This document shows, piece after piece, positions 7,386-16,500 of a stretch of 52,383 bases of DNA. The DNA comes from Chloroflexota bacterium (GTDB lineage Bacteria; Chloroflexota; UBA6077; SHYK01): NCBI GenBank assembly GCA_035652535.1, contig DASRDP010000082.1:1-52383 (forward strand), in the 5' to 3' direction. The first letter of the stretch is position 1. Each line of letters opens with the position of its first letter. A program made the translations under genes and the position numbers. A model generated the notes under the pieces. The model saw only the letters and a list, made by a program, of their open reading frames with translations, did not search any database and was not told the DNA's origin.

Positions 7386-9801
7386 CTTCGCCCCCCTCTG
7401 CGGTCGCACGTTGGTCAGCTAGCCGCAGGGTTCGACTCAGGTACGCGACGAGCGGCCAGCTGTCTTCAAGCTCATCCGGATTGATCGCGATTTCAAGGAG
7501 ACTACGGACCACTGCGCCCCGGTCCGGGCGCTGATAGAGCTGCTCAATGACTGCCGCATTGAGGCGGGCAATCCCTGCTCCGGCGAGATCGCGCTGCCAC
7601 CGTTCCCAGAGTTGATCAACCCCCATGTCTACCCCGTCCGGCAGCCAACCGCCGTGGTGCGCAAGGATGCTGGCCAGCGAAGCGGAGACGAGCAGCCCCT
7701 GTCGCTCGTCCGCCACCGCCAAATGCTCACCGAGAAGACCGCACGCAACAAGTGCGCTCGCGGGCGCGTGCGGTGGACGCGGAGGTCGAAAGCGGCGGTT
7801 GGCCTCCCGGTCTGCGGGGTTCTCCGGGTCAAAGTCCGTGTGTGCGAGCCCGTCCACATGGACATAGTCGACCTCCTTGGTCCGTTGCCATGCCTCTGCC
7901 CAGCGCTGCCAGGACCGTTGGAGCTTCCCCAAATCGTGAAACAGGCCGACTGTCCGGGCGGCCGAGCGGACCTCCGGAACATTGAGCCCGTAGCGCGCGC
8001 CGAGCCCTGCCCCCAGGAAACCAGCAAGTCCGTCCACCTCCATCGCGCGACGCTCGGCTTCGCGCGCGACCGCCTGCGCATGAGCTGCCCACGTCTCGCG
8101 ATGTAGCGGCTTGTACCCAGGTCTTTTCGGCAGGCTGCGCGGTGGGCTCGTTGTCTCACCGGCCGGTCCAACTTCCAGCCCGACGTCGCTCGTGTACCGT
8201 GCCACCTCTGGAGACAGACAGACCATCAACGCCCGTCTGAGCTGCGCCTCGTCACGCAAGGGCTCCCAACGGTCGGCACGGCCCTCGTCCGGCGCGCCAA
8301 AGGCCCACACCCATGCCCGGGGCAGGAACCCCGTTCCGCTTTCGGGCTGTGCCAGCGCGCGGAGCTGCCACCGGGATATCGTCACTGACTCTCGCGTGCC
8401 GGGCGGATCGGGGAGCTCTCGCTCCCGAGCGACGACGACGGGAACCTCGTCGACGCTCTCCTCGCGGATGAGGTCTGCTATACGGATCGGCTGGCGAAGC
8501 ACGGACTTCGTGTAAATGCGGCGGAGGATCTCGTCGAGGCGCGGGCGCCAGCCGCCGCCAAGGGCGTGCGAGTCGGCTTCGCCGTGTACCCGCTCGATCC
8601 AGCCCGCCACCGTCGCGGGAGTAACCTGCGCCCCCGCGTGCGTGTGCTCGCGGAGCACGTCCGCTGTCGCGGCGAGGGCCGGGTCCGGTTTGTCCAGCTC
8701 ACCATAGGGCAGCCACCACCGCTCGACTGTCGCGGGCTGGTACACGTGCACGGTCCCCACCTCGTTCGCATAGCGAGCGCAGCGGCCCGCCCGCTGGATC
8801 AGTGCGTTCATGGGGCACAATTCCGTGTGGAGGTCGTCACACGAGATGTCCACGCCGGCCTCGATGACCTGAGTGGCGACCAGCACCGCGCGACCCGTGC
8901 AGCCCTTCCCGAAGAGTCTTGGAAGTTGCGCCACCTTGTCCGCGCGGTCGGGTTTGAAGAATCGAGAGTGGACCAGAAGCATCGGTACATCGTCGGGCAG
9001 CAGCCGGCGCAGATCCCGATACATCGCCTGGGCACGCGGCACCGTATTGCAGATGACAATCGTCCGCCCCTCGCTGGCCTTCAGGACCGCGCCTGCCGAG
9101 AGTGGCTCGTTCAGCGACTGGAGGGAGCGGAAAACGCCGGCTACGGTGGGCAGGTCCACAATCTCCCCAGCTGAAGGGCTCGCGTCGACGGCGCCGGTAG
9201 CGCTTCGAAGGACCTCAACGAGGGGGCTGGTCGCTGTCGCAGTCATCCAGACGCATTGCGACAGGTCACGGAAGAGATGGAGCCCCGCCGCGCCCGTGAG
9301 GAACGCTCGGACCGGCTCCATGAGGTGGAACTCGTCGAAAACAACGAGCGCCCCGGCGATCGCGGCGGAGTTGATGTTGTGAAGGCTGCTCGACAACCCA
9401 TAGGGCCCCGAGAGCAGACCACTCAACACTTGGTCATACGTAGTCACAATAATGCGCCCGAGGGCAAAGAACGGGTCGTCAGGCTGCTCGCCCGTCTGGA
9501 GCTTCACGAACCCGTCCGGATCGTGGCCGAGTCTCGCTGCGAGCGTGCGGGCCTCGCCATGAATCCCCTGCGCGAGGGTGCGAAGCGGTACAGCGTAGAT
9601 GAGCCGCATCGGGCGGTCCACCCACCCATCGAAGAAGAATGGCGCGAGGACGGTGAGCGTCTTGCCGGCGCCGGTGGGAGCGGCGACGACGAGGTTCTTT
9701 CGCTGCGCCAGCATCTCCGCCGCCCGCACCTGATACGCGTACGGGCGGCACCCAGTATGACGTGCAAAGAACTCGCGGTACGCGCTGGTGTCGAGAGTCA
9801 C
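7375..9801 (-). CDS. cas3: Cas3 helicase-nuclease with C-terminal HD domain
   Basis: About 808 residues. The N-terminal half is a superfamily 2 helicase: Walker A APTGAGKT at 41-48, DEFH at 156-159, TATAT near 185, and QRAGRCAR of motif VI. The HD nuclease is at the C-terminus: a histidine near 574 (AAHAQA), HDLGK near 622, then HAPAS near 683 and LAHHGG near 718. Most Cas3 proteins have HD first, so the order is reversed here. The protein unwinds and degrades target DNA recruited by Cascade. I chose the GTG at 9801, which has GGAGG 5 nt upstream; an earlier GTG at 9822 has a poorer site. It overlaps cas8 by 11 nt. Confidence 0.93.
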   Translation of the reverse strand: MTLDTSAYREFFARHTGCRPYAYQVRAAEMLAQRKNLVVAAPTGAGKTLTVLAPFFFDGWVDRPMRLIYAVPLRTLAQGIHGEARTLAARLGHDPDGFVKLQTGEQPDDPFFALGRIIVTTYDQVLSGLLSGPYGLSSSLHNINSAAIAGALVVFDEFHLMEPVRAFLTGAAGLHLFRDLSQCVWMTATATSPLVEVLRSATGAVDASPSAGEIVDLPTVAGVFRSLQSLNEPLSAGAVLKASEGRTIVICNTVPRAQAMYRDLRRLLPDDVPMLLVHSRFFKPDRADKVAQLPRLFGKGCTGRAVLVATQVIEAGVDISCDDLHTELCPMNALIQRAGRCARYANEVGTVHVYQPATVERWWLPYGELDKPDPALAATADVLREHTHAGAQVTPATVAGWIERVHGEADSHALGGGWRPRLDEILRRIYTKSVLRQPIRIADLIREESVDEVPVVVARERELPDPPGTRESVTISRWQLRALAQPESGTGFLPRAWVWAFGAPDEGRADRWEPLRDEAQLRRALMVCLSPEVARYTSDVGLEVGPAGETTSPPRSLPKRPGYKPLHRETWAAHAQAVAREAERRAMEVDGLAGFLGAGLGARYGLNVPEVRSAARTVGLFHDLGKLQRSWQRWAEAWQRTKEVDYVHVDGLAHTDFDPENPADREANRRFRPPRPPHAPASALVACGLLGEHLAVADERQGLLVSASLASILAHHGGWLPDGVDMGVDQLWERWQRDLAGAGIARLNAAVIEQLYQRPDRGAVVRSLLEIAINPDELEDSWPLVAYLSRTLRLADQRATAEGGEGVS

Positions 9802-10065
9802 CGATACCTCCAGTCGAGCCACTATCCGCCACCGCGTTGAGCGCTACGTTCCATTCAAGGCCGCCACGCGCCCATCCAAGTCGAAGCCGCGCGCCCTTGG
9901 CGTACGGTGCATGCGCAGGGGGCGATCTCAGAACCGCGACGGAGATCGGTCTGATCGAGGCCGCCCGCCCGATCGTCCAGGCAATGAACCAGACCGGTGG
10001 CTCCCTCGGCCGAAACGCAATGCAGGCGACCCTGCGAGCTGCGGGCGAGGATTAGCCGCGGCACG
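9802..10065. other. Gap between cas1 and cas3
   Basis: This 264-nt GC-rich stretch separates cas1 from cas3 in an otherwise tight minus-strand series. I see no credible gene in it and no clear promoter or terminator. It may hold a promoter for the effector genes, but nothing in the sequence proves that. Confidence 0.5.
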
Positions 10066-11157
10066 TCACCATCTCCCCAGCCACGGCTGATACGTCGCCT
10101 CGCCTCGAACATACGTCGCTACCCGGCGCGCCTGGGATTGAATGATGGTGCGAAGCCGGCGCCGCCGCCCCTCGTGGAACTCCTCGCCCTCCAGGCGCTC
10201 ATTGATTCGCTCGGCCAACGTCCGGCGCGTCCCATCATCGAGCCGGCCGCTGGCATCTTGCGCCAGCCCTACCCGCTGGTTCAGCAGCGCGAACACGCAC
10301 CGGTCGACCGCAAACGCGCGAAACTCTTCCACCAGATCGAGCACGAGGCTCGGCTTCCCCGGACGATCCTCGTGGAGGAACCCGGCGTACGGGTCCAACC
10401 CGGCCAACAGCACCGCCCGCTCCACCTGCGCGTACAGGATGCCGTAGCCGTAGTTGAGGCATTGATTCACAAGGTCGGTGGCGCCTCGGGTCTCTCGGCT
10501 CGTCCATTCGACGCCGTCATCGAGCCGCACCAGGCGGCGCGCGGCCTCCCAGTAGTGCCGGGCGCCTTGCGCCTCGATATTCATCACCGGGCCGCGCACC
10601 GCGTCGGCGGTTTCTCCGGCCACCGCGCCCGCCCGATTGGCCAGGTGCTCCAGGCGGAAGGCGGCGTCGCGCGCCATCTCATGGCTTTCCAGGTCCACCC
10701 GCGCTCGATACTTCGCCATGTATTTGAGCAAGGCGGCCTGGTTCAGCAGCTTTCCCCGGGCAAAGGCCCGCACCAGCCCGGCGCCCCGCCCGTCGTCGAA
10801 TGCGAGGAGCTGCTGCCGGCGCGTCTGCACCGTCCCCGTCAGCTCCGGAGCCACGAGCTTTGCATAGGGCGCGCCGCTGCGGGAGATGAACGAGATCGGA
10901 ATGCCACGTTCCGCGCATGCACGGATGGCGTCCGCGCTCACGCTCACGCCTCCGCCCAGGACCAGCACGTGCTCCAGGCCCAAGAGCGGCCGCTCGCCGA
11001 TGGCCGTGCCCTTCACGCTCACGGTCAGCCGTTCGCTGTGCTTACCCAGAAAGGCGCCGGCCGTTTCGATGAGGAGACAATCGTCCGGCGCCTCGGCCGC
11101 CTCAGCAATCGAACGGACGCGCGCTCTAGCCCCTCGCCGGGTTACGGACTCGGTCAC
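10066..11157 (-). CDS. cas1: CRISPR integrase Cas1
   Basis: A 363-residue Cas1 with the metal-binding set E195 (NIEAQGARHYW), H262 (LHEDRPGKPS) and D274/E277 (LVLDLVEEFR). It integrates new spacers with Cas2. The N-terminal beta domain begins near residue 27, so the first 25 residues are an extension or the real start is later. The GTG start overlaps the cas6 stop (GTGA, 4 nt). Unusually, cas1 pairs with cas6 here rather than with cas2 and cas4, which are some 6.4 kb away on the far side of the effector genes. Confidence 0.96.
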   Translation of the reverse strand: MTESVTRRGARARVRSIAEAAEAPDDCLLIETAGAFLGKHSERLTVSVKGTAIGERPLLGLEHVLVLGGGVSVSADAIRACAERGIPISFISRSGAPYAKLVAPELTGTVQTRRQQLLAFDDGRGAGLVRAFARGKLLNQAALLKYMAKYRARVDLESHEMARDAAFRLEHLANRAGAVAGETADAVRGPVMNIEAQGARHYWEAARRLVRLDDGVEWTSRETRGATDLVNQCLNYGYGILYAQVERAVLLAGLDPYAGFLHEDRPGKPSLVLDLVEEFRAFAVDRCVFALLNQRVGLAQDASGRLDDGTRRTLAERINERLEGEEFHEGRRRRLRTIIQSQARRVATYVRGEATYQPWLGRW

Positions 11158-12125
11158 CCCTCCAGCTCCACGCGGTAGCGCCCGTTACCCATCGCCGCGT
11201 CCTTCCCGACGTGCGTCAACGTGCCCCACACGAGCCACGGCAGGAATGGTGTCAGCTCCCCGCGGATGGTCACGTCGCCGCCGAGGCCGCCCATCGGAAG
11301 CGCGCGCTGATGGCGAGCCGAACCGCGGAAGACCTCCACCCAGGCGAGCCGCCGCTCGACAATCTGCACAGCTGCGGCCATCGACAGCAGCTGTGGCACG
11401 TCAGCCGGCGGCGGGCACCCGCCGTAGCGCCCAGCCAGCGCCGTGACCCGCTCGAGCAGGCGCGCAAAGAACGTCCGGAATGTAAAGGTCTCCGGCTTTA
11501 CCAGCTTGCCGGCCTCCACGAGGCGGGTGGGCGAATCCAGCGCCAAACGGAGTGAGCTGGCGCCCCCACTGGCTGCCAGCGTTGCCGCGGCCCCCAGCAC
11601 GTCGGCCTCACTGATGGGGAGATTGGGCGGGCGCACCGTCGCATCACCGCTTCGCTGGTACACGGACTCTGAGCGTCCCTGCACCGGATTGATGGCCCAA
11701 ACCTCGTCGAGGCGAAAGCTGCCCTGCCGCGTCTCGCCCATTCCTGCTCGGCCCATCTCCTCCACGCCCAGCAGCGCATACGGAAAGTGGCTGAGCGCAC
11801 GGCCGAATGTGGCCATCTCGAACTCGAACGTCTGGCCTGATGCATAGCTCGTGGGCCCGCGCAGCGGCGGGCGCAGCACGTATGGTCGGGGCACGTCTCG
11901 ACCGCGACGGTCGGCCTCATCCACGGGCGCGAGCAGGAAGCAGACCGGACAGTCGGCCACGACGTCGGGCCGCCCGCACCCGGCGCCACGCCCCGCCATG
12001 CAGAACTGGCGCCGAAGCGTTCCGAAGAGGGCGCCGCGAATCGCCGCGCCCGCTGCGAATGGCAACCGAAGCGGCGACACGACCTCCCCGCGATAGCGGA
12101 GCAGATGGATACGAAACGCGTCCAT
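11154..12125 (-). CDS. cas6: Cas6 pre-crRNA endoribonuclease
   Basis: About 323 residues from the ATG at 12125. A cysteine-containing CPVCFLLAP segment followed by RPYVLRPPLRG, and a glycine-rich GKDAAMGNGRYRVE loop at the C-terminus, match the Cas6 RAMP family in which the loop contacts RNA. It would cut the repeat to leave the ACTGAAAG handle. The frame is open further upstream, but that part overlaps herA and looks like low-complexity shadow sequence. ATG at 12125 shares bases with the herA stop (TGATG), which supports it. Histidines at several places could be catalytic, but I cannot tell which. Confidence 0.85.
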   Translation of the reverse strand: MDAFRIHLLRYRGEVVSPLRLPFAAGAAIRGALFGTLRRQFCMAGRGAGCGRPDVVADCPVCFLLAPVDEADRRGRDVPRPYVLRPPLRGPTSYASGQTFEFEMATFGRALSHFPYALLGVEEMGRAGMGETRQGSFRLDEVWAINPVQGRSESVYQRSGDATVRPPNLPISEADVLGAAATLAASGGASSLRLALDSPTRLVEAGKLVKPETFTFRTFFARLLERVTALAGRYGGCPPPADVPQLLSMAAAVQIVERRLAWVEVFRGSARHQRALPMGGLGGDVTIRGELTPFLPWLVWGTLTHVGKDAAMGNGRYRVELEG

Positions 12126-14011
12126 CAGTCCACCAGCCGCAGCCTGGCGGGCGCCGGATCGATGGCCACGAGCAGCGGGCGCGCCAGGTGCGGAAAGGCG
12201 ACGATCGCCTGTCCCGGCGCGAGGCCCGGCAGACGGCGCCACAGCGATTCGTCGATGCCGCTCACCGTCCGCTGGAGCGTGCTGACCACGGCGGGGTCCG
12301 CGATCTTATGCAGCACGTAACTGTTGACGAGGCCAAAGAGCTGCCGCGGCAAGTGTTGCGGGAGCTGGGTGACGAAGACCAGGCCGAGCCAGCGCTTGCG
12401 TCCTCGGCGCGAGATCCGCGCCACCTGCTCGAACAGGACGGGCATCTTGTCCGCGCGCTCGCCGCTCAAGAATTCGTGCGCCTCCTCGATGACGATGAGT
12501 GCCCGCGCGGGCTGCTCCGCCGCCTCACCCGAGCGCTGCGCCCGCTCATATGCCTCGTAGGCTGCGTCTTGCGCTTCCTGGATGCCGCGCAGAAGGTCCG
12601 CAATCACGATGTTGTTCAGCACGGGCGATCCCGAGTCCGAGAGGTCTACGATCGTGACTCGGCCCGGCCGCAACAGCTCGGCGTAGCTCAGCGGTCGCGC
12701 ATCTCGGTCTGGGCGGTCGAACACCCGCAGCCGATTGAGAGACGCGAGCCGCCCGAGAAGCGCCCGCCACGAGATGGGACTGGCCGAGAGCTGCGCCGCC
12801 CCGATGCGTCGCACCAGCGCGTCCTTGTGCTCAGAAAGGGCTGGGTGACGCGGTGACAACTTTGCAGGATCTTCCTTTTCGACTTTAGCCAGCGCTGCGG
12901 CGACCACGTCCATCAGGAAGTGCAGCTCCATCCGCGGGTATCCCCGCTCGAACTCGTCGATCTCAAGGGCGAGCTGCTCCTGCTCGGCGTTGCCCTGCTT
13001 CGGGAAGATGTTCAGCTCCCGCAGGAGCGCCTGGGCGACCTCGTAGGCCTGCATAAAGCGCTCGTGCTGCGCCTCGCTGAGCTGCATCATCTCCGCAAGC
13101 GCGTAGGGCGACGGGCGCGCGAACTGCAATGAGAAGGCTGCGCTGGCCGGGTGCGCGGGATTTGCCGTCTCGCGACCCACCAGATGCAGTAAGCGAATGT
13201 TCGGGACACCCTCGGGCGCGATGCCCCGGCGGTCGAGCGCCGCTCGCATCGCCGGGTCCTCGGTCGGCTCGTGGAGGAAGGTGTACTCGCCCTCAACGTC
13301 CAGCAGAATGACAGCGCAGCCCGCGGCTTGCGCCTGATGGATCAGGCCGGCCACGGTTGTGGACTTTCCACCGCCCGTCGTGCCCAGGATCGCCAGGTGA
13401 CGCGGGAGCACGTCTTTGCGCCACGATGGCACGGCAACGGCGAGGTCTTCCTGACCGATGACCTGGCCGAGGCGAATGTCGCCCTCGATGCGCAAGGCCG
13501 CGGCCATTTCGTGCTGATCGAGGAGAAAGACCGGACTGTTGGGCAGCGGGCGGAATCTCGGCGGCACCAGTCCACCCTCCCGCTCCTCACCCATGATTTC
13601 CACCTGCACCCGTCCGTGATACGGTGGGACGAAGATGCCGCCCCGCGTGACGACCGTTACCAGCACACTGGAGTCGGCGCGAAGTCCGTCCGGCTCGGCA
13701 AAGGGCCCGGCGACGACCGTGCCGACATAGCTGCGCGCGTCGTCACTGCGAATGCGGACCAGAGCCTGGGAGGGCGCGCGGCTGATCCGATCGGCGTTCA
13801 GCAGCACCGTCACGAGGTTATCCTGGCTGTTGGGCGCGTCGAACATGGTGAATCCGAGCGCGCCGGCGCGAGATGGGTCTGACGGGCCACCGGCCGCAGC
13901 CTCAGCTGTCGCCCGAAGCCGTTGGAGCGCGTCCGCCGGCACCTCACGAATCGCGGCGACGTCGATCGGCAGAGCGTCCTGACCATTCCATGACGGATCG
14001 TGCATCACCAT
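12125..14011 (-). CDS. herA: HerA-like DNA-translocating ATPase
   Basis: About 628 residues of the HerA/FtsK superfamily. Walker A GTTGGGKST lies near residues 210-218, Walker B ALIVIEEAHEF near 490, and a LAILGTTGGGKS context is typical of HerA/DUF87. An N-terminal beta-rich HAS-barrel-like region precedes the ATPase. HerA rings pump DNA and work with NurA in end resection, and HerA homologues are also used in antiviral systems. The stop overlaps the cas6 start (TGATG). The start is uncertain: GTG at 14059 directly follows the nurA stop, while ATG at 14011 or 14005 lies behind a GGGGG tract; I chose 14011. Linkage to cas genes is the notable point. Confidence 0.85.
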   Translation of the reverse strand: MVMHDPSWNGQDALPIDVAAIREVPADALQRLRATAEAAAGGPSDPSRAGALGFTMFDAPNSQDNLVTVLLNADRISRAPSQALVRIRSDDARSYVGTVVAGPFAEPDGLRADSSVLVTVVTRGGIFVPPYHGRVQVEIMGEEREGGLVPPRFRPLPNSPVFLLDQHEMAAALRIEGDIRLGQVIGQEDLAVAVPSWRKDVLPRHLAILGTTGGGKSTTVAGLIHQAQAAGCAVILLDVEGEYTFLHEPTEDPAMRAALDRRGIAPEGVPNIRLLHLVGRETANPAHPASAAFSLQFARPSPYALAEMMQLSEAQHERFMQAYEVAQALLRELNIFPKQGNAEQEQLALEIDEFERGYPRMELHFLMDVVAAALAKVEKEDPAKLSPRHPALSEHKDALVRRIGAAQLSASPISWRALLGRLASLNRLRVFDRPDRDARPLSYAELLRPGRVTIVDLSDSGSPVLNNIVIADLLRGIQEAQDAAYEAYERAQRSGEAAEQPARALIVIEEAHEFLSGERADKMPVLFEQVARISRRGRKRWLGLVFVTQLPQHLPRQLFGLVNSYVLHKIADPAVVSTLQRTVSGIDESLWRRLPGLAPGQAIVAFPHLARPLLVAIDPAPARLRLVD

Positions 14012-14059
14012 TCCCCCACACCCTCGGCTGGATCTGACTGACACGCCATCGCATCGCAC

Positions 14060-15322
14060 TCAGTGCCGGCCGCCGCTCATGCGGCCGGCGAAATATCGCA
14101 AGGGGTCGCCTGCGCGCGTGTACCCGAGCTGGAGGGCGCCGGCGAGGCTGTCCGGGCCGAAGGTCGCTTCGCATACCTGGGCCGCGAGATCTAACAGCAT
14201 CGGAACGCCGCGATGGGGCAGCAGCACGCTGTCGGCAAGAGCGACGAGCGCCGCCTCATGGGCGTGGGCGAGATGGGCGTAGAAGACTCGCGCGGTCGCC
14301 AGCTCGCTCGCCCGGTACACGCCGACGATGACCTGCGTGGCCACCTCGTCGCAGAAGCGCCGGATCCACTCGCGGGGCTGGAGCAGTCGGCCTCCAACCG
14401 ACGTGTCACTGGACGTCGGCAGGCTGTAGTGGCTCGCTTCCACCACAGGCTCGATGGTGTCGGCCAGCGTGCCGACGATGGCGTATTCCAGCGGTTGAAG
14501 CGCAGCCCCAATCGTACTGAGCATCCGGTGGCCCAAGCCGTCCTGCACGTAGAGGAATGTCTGGTGGCCGCAGATCAGCTCCTCCAGCAGCCTGGTTGCC
14601 TCGACCATGATGTCGAGCGTGCCGGCGGATCCGGTCAGGAGCTCATACGGGGCGGGGCTGCCTCGGCCGATGCGCCACGTCGCCGCGGAGCGGCGCAGCA
14701 GGATTGCGCGCTCGGCGTACGCCCGGATGGCCCGTCGCGCCAGCTCGCTGAGGTCTGCCTTGCGTCGGCTCGCCTCCTCATCCGCCCAGCTGCGCCGTTC
14801 AAGGAGGGCCAAAGCCTCATCCGCAGGGTCCGCCTGCGTCGCACGCAGATCTCGGCGAAAGAGGCGGTGGACCCACGTGCCCTGGGCGCCGTTGTACGTG
14901 ACCAGGCTCACGCCGATCTGCGTGACGCTGAGAGGAAGCGTTGCGTGGGTATACGCTGTTGCATCACAAGCTTCGACCCCGCCAGTGAAGAGCACTCTCT
15001 CGTGGACGGCGGTCAGATCCTCGATCGTCGCGCGGTAGACTCCCGCACCAACCGGCGCCGATGCGCGCGCCGCGATGCGCGGGAACAATCGAGTGCGGAT
15101 TGGGTCCCGCACGCGGGCCTCGAGAGCGACGGCCGCCGCGACTTCGTTTGCTGTTCGCTCGTAGATCTCCGCGAGATTCTCGCCCGTCCGCCACGACTCG
15201 AGGGCAAGGATGTCCCGGAGCTCTTCGCCGAACGCCTCTCCGAAGGCGCTTTCCTCGTCACGCGGCCCGCGTAGTTCTGTCGCATCTGCCACGGCGGCAC
15301 CTATTCGTCCTACCTCGTCCAT
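14060..15322 (-). CDS. nurA: NurA-like nuclease partner of HerA
   Basis: A 420-residue protein directly upstream of herA. An acidic residue in EACDATAYTH followed by strand-rich LPLSVTQIGVSLVTY, and the C-terminal RGVPMLLDLAAQV...GYTRAGDPL segment, resemble the NurA fold, whose conserved aspartates bind metal. Bacterial NurA sequences are very divergent, so the call leans on these segments and on the HerA neighbour. Together they would form a DNA translocase-nuclease. No clear Shine-Dalgarno precedes the ATG at 15322; the start could be later. It lies 45 nt after the ImmA/IrrE gene, so it may share that transcript. Confidence 0.65.
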   Translation of the reverse strand: MDEVGRIGAAVADATELRGPRDEESAFGEAFGEELRDILALESWRTGENLAEIYERTANEVAAAVALEARVRDPIRTRLFPRIAARASAPVGAGVYRATIEDLTAVHERVLFTGGVEACDATAYTHATLPLSVTQIGVSLVTYNGAQGTWVHRLFRRDLRATQADPADEALALLERRSWADEEASRRKADLSELARRAIRAYAERAILLRRSAATWRIGRGSPAPYELLTGSAGTLDIMVEATRLLEELICGHQTFLYVQDGLGHRMLSTIGAALQPLEYAIVGTLADTIEPVVEASHYSLPTSSDTSVGGRLLQPREWIRRFCDEVATQVIVGVYRASELATARVFYAHLAHAHEAALVALADSVLLPHRGVPMLLDLAAQVCEATFGPDSLAGALQLGYTRAGDPLRYFAGRMSGGRH

Positions 15323-15367
15323 ACGCTGAATTCCGCCTGCGCGGTCGGAAGTTCGACGCGACGAGCA

Positions 15368-16105
15368 TCATTCGACAGCCTCGTGCACCGGAAGCAGGTG
15401 CCGGAAGCGGGGATTCTTCGCGGGCGCCAACTCCCGTGCATGCGCAGTGGCGACGTCCGCTGGTAGTCCGAACGTTTCCGAAAGACGCAAAGCAGCCTGC
15501 TGTGCCGGGACGCCGGCCGGGCACACGTGTTGGACTACGTCGACTGGCGCGAGCAGCTCGATCGCCAGCACGTCGGCTTGCGCTTCAGCATGGCTCGCAG
15601 CAGGCGTGCGCGGTAATCCCGAAGCCGCCCGCTCAAATAGATGGAGATGAGGCCGAAGATCGAATCCGGCGAGGGCGGCGTTCATCCGCTCGGCGGCGGT
15701 GGGGGCACGGGTCCCGTCTATCGCGTCCAGGACCGAGCGTCCAACGCGAGCCGCCGCGCGCCGCCGGCGCTCAACGAATTCGATAAGGAAATGCGCCACC
15801 TCGTGCGCCAGGCTGTAGCGCTGCTCATCGGTGGGATCTTCGCTGTCAAGAAAAACAAAGCCGCCATGCGCGCTCGCGTAGAGGGCCGCTCGCAGAGGCC
15901 GTTGCTTGCTGGGACCGGAGAGGGGCAGGCCCATTGCCGATGTCCAGCGGGCAATGGCTGCCGTATCGAGCTTCGGCAGGTCCGCGACAGCCAGGGGCGT
16001 GGCAATGGCCACGGAATGGCGCAAGTCCCGGGGAAAGCCAGGCGGCCTACCGCCAGCGGCCTCCCAGAAGCGCGCCCCCGCCTCCACCGCCCAAAGAGGG
16101 GTCAT
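15368..16105 (-). CDS. ImmA/IrrE family metallopeptidase
   Basis: 245 residues. The zinc site HEVAH is at 101-105 in YSLAHEVAHFLIEF, and the third ligand is probably E174 in AEAQADVLAIELLAP, a pattern typical of the ImmA/IrrE (DUF955) family. These gluzincin-type peptidases cleave repressors or anti-sigma-like proteins, in mobile elements (ImmA) or after DNA damage (IrrE). The ATG overlaps the preceding small gene by 4 nt. It lies in a sigma factor-small protein-peptidase trio upstream of nurA-herA-cas. A natural guess is that the peptidase removes an inhibitor to switch on the sigma factor or the downstream genes, but this is inference. Confidence 0.85.
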   Translation of the reverse strand: MTPLWAVEAGARFWEAAGGRPPGFPRDLRHSVAIATPLAVADLPKLDTAAIARWTSAMGLPLSGPSKQRPLRAALYASAHGGFVFLDSEDPTDEQRYSLAHEVAHFLIEFVERRRRAAARVGRSVLDAIDGTRAPTAAERMNAALAGFDLRPHLHLFERAASGLPRTPAASHAEAQADVLAIELLAPVDVVQHVCPAGVPAQQAALRLSETFGLPADVATAHARELAPAKNPRFRHLLPVHEAVE

Positions 16106-16500
16106 GGCACGTCCTCGGCTGGGTCTTGGTGGCTGCCGTCGCGGGCGGGATCTGGAGCCTCATCGCGATCACGGGCCGCCAAGAGCAGCGAGCTGGCTGA
16201 ATGCGGACGCATCGCATCCAGGGCATTCCCGAGGCGAATCGCTTCTGCCAATCGTGTCGCATCCATACCAAACCGGCCAGCGATCCCCGTCACATCGCGG
16301 AGAAATTCGGGCCCGGTGCCCGTCGGGCGGCGGCACAAGAGCACAGAGGAGAGATCCGCGATGGCGCAGCCAAGCCAGGCTGCAAGGTCAGCGTTATCGT
16401 AACCTGCGCGATCAGCCCACGGTAACAGGGAAGAGGCGACGAAGAACGGATGACGCCGCGCCCGCTCGACGGCTCTCCACAACAATTCGTCATCAGCCAT
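16102..16500 (-). CDS. Small helical protein of unknown function
   Basis: A 132-residue protein that I do not recognise. It is helical, with LLPWADRAGYDNADLAAWLGCA and a later FGMDATRLAEAIRLGNALDAM that resembles a helix-turn-helix arrangement without a convincing family match. The last 25 residues are acidic and proline-rich. The ATG at 16500 overlaps the sigma-factor stop by 8 nt, and its stop overlaps the peptidase start by 4 nt, so all three genes are translationally coupled. Position between a sigma factor and an ImmA/IrrE peptidase makes an inhibitor or adaptor role possible. Confidence 0.7.
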   Translation of the reverse strand: MADDELLWRAVERARRHPFFVASSLLPWADRAGYDNADLAAWLGCAIADLSSVLLCRRPTGTGPEFLRDVTGIAGRFGMDATRLAEAIRLGNALDAMRPHSASSLLLAARDRDEAPDPARDGSHQDPAEDVP

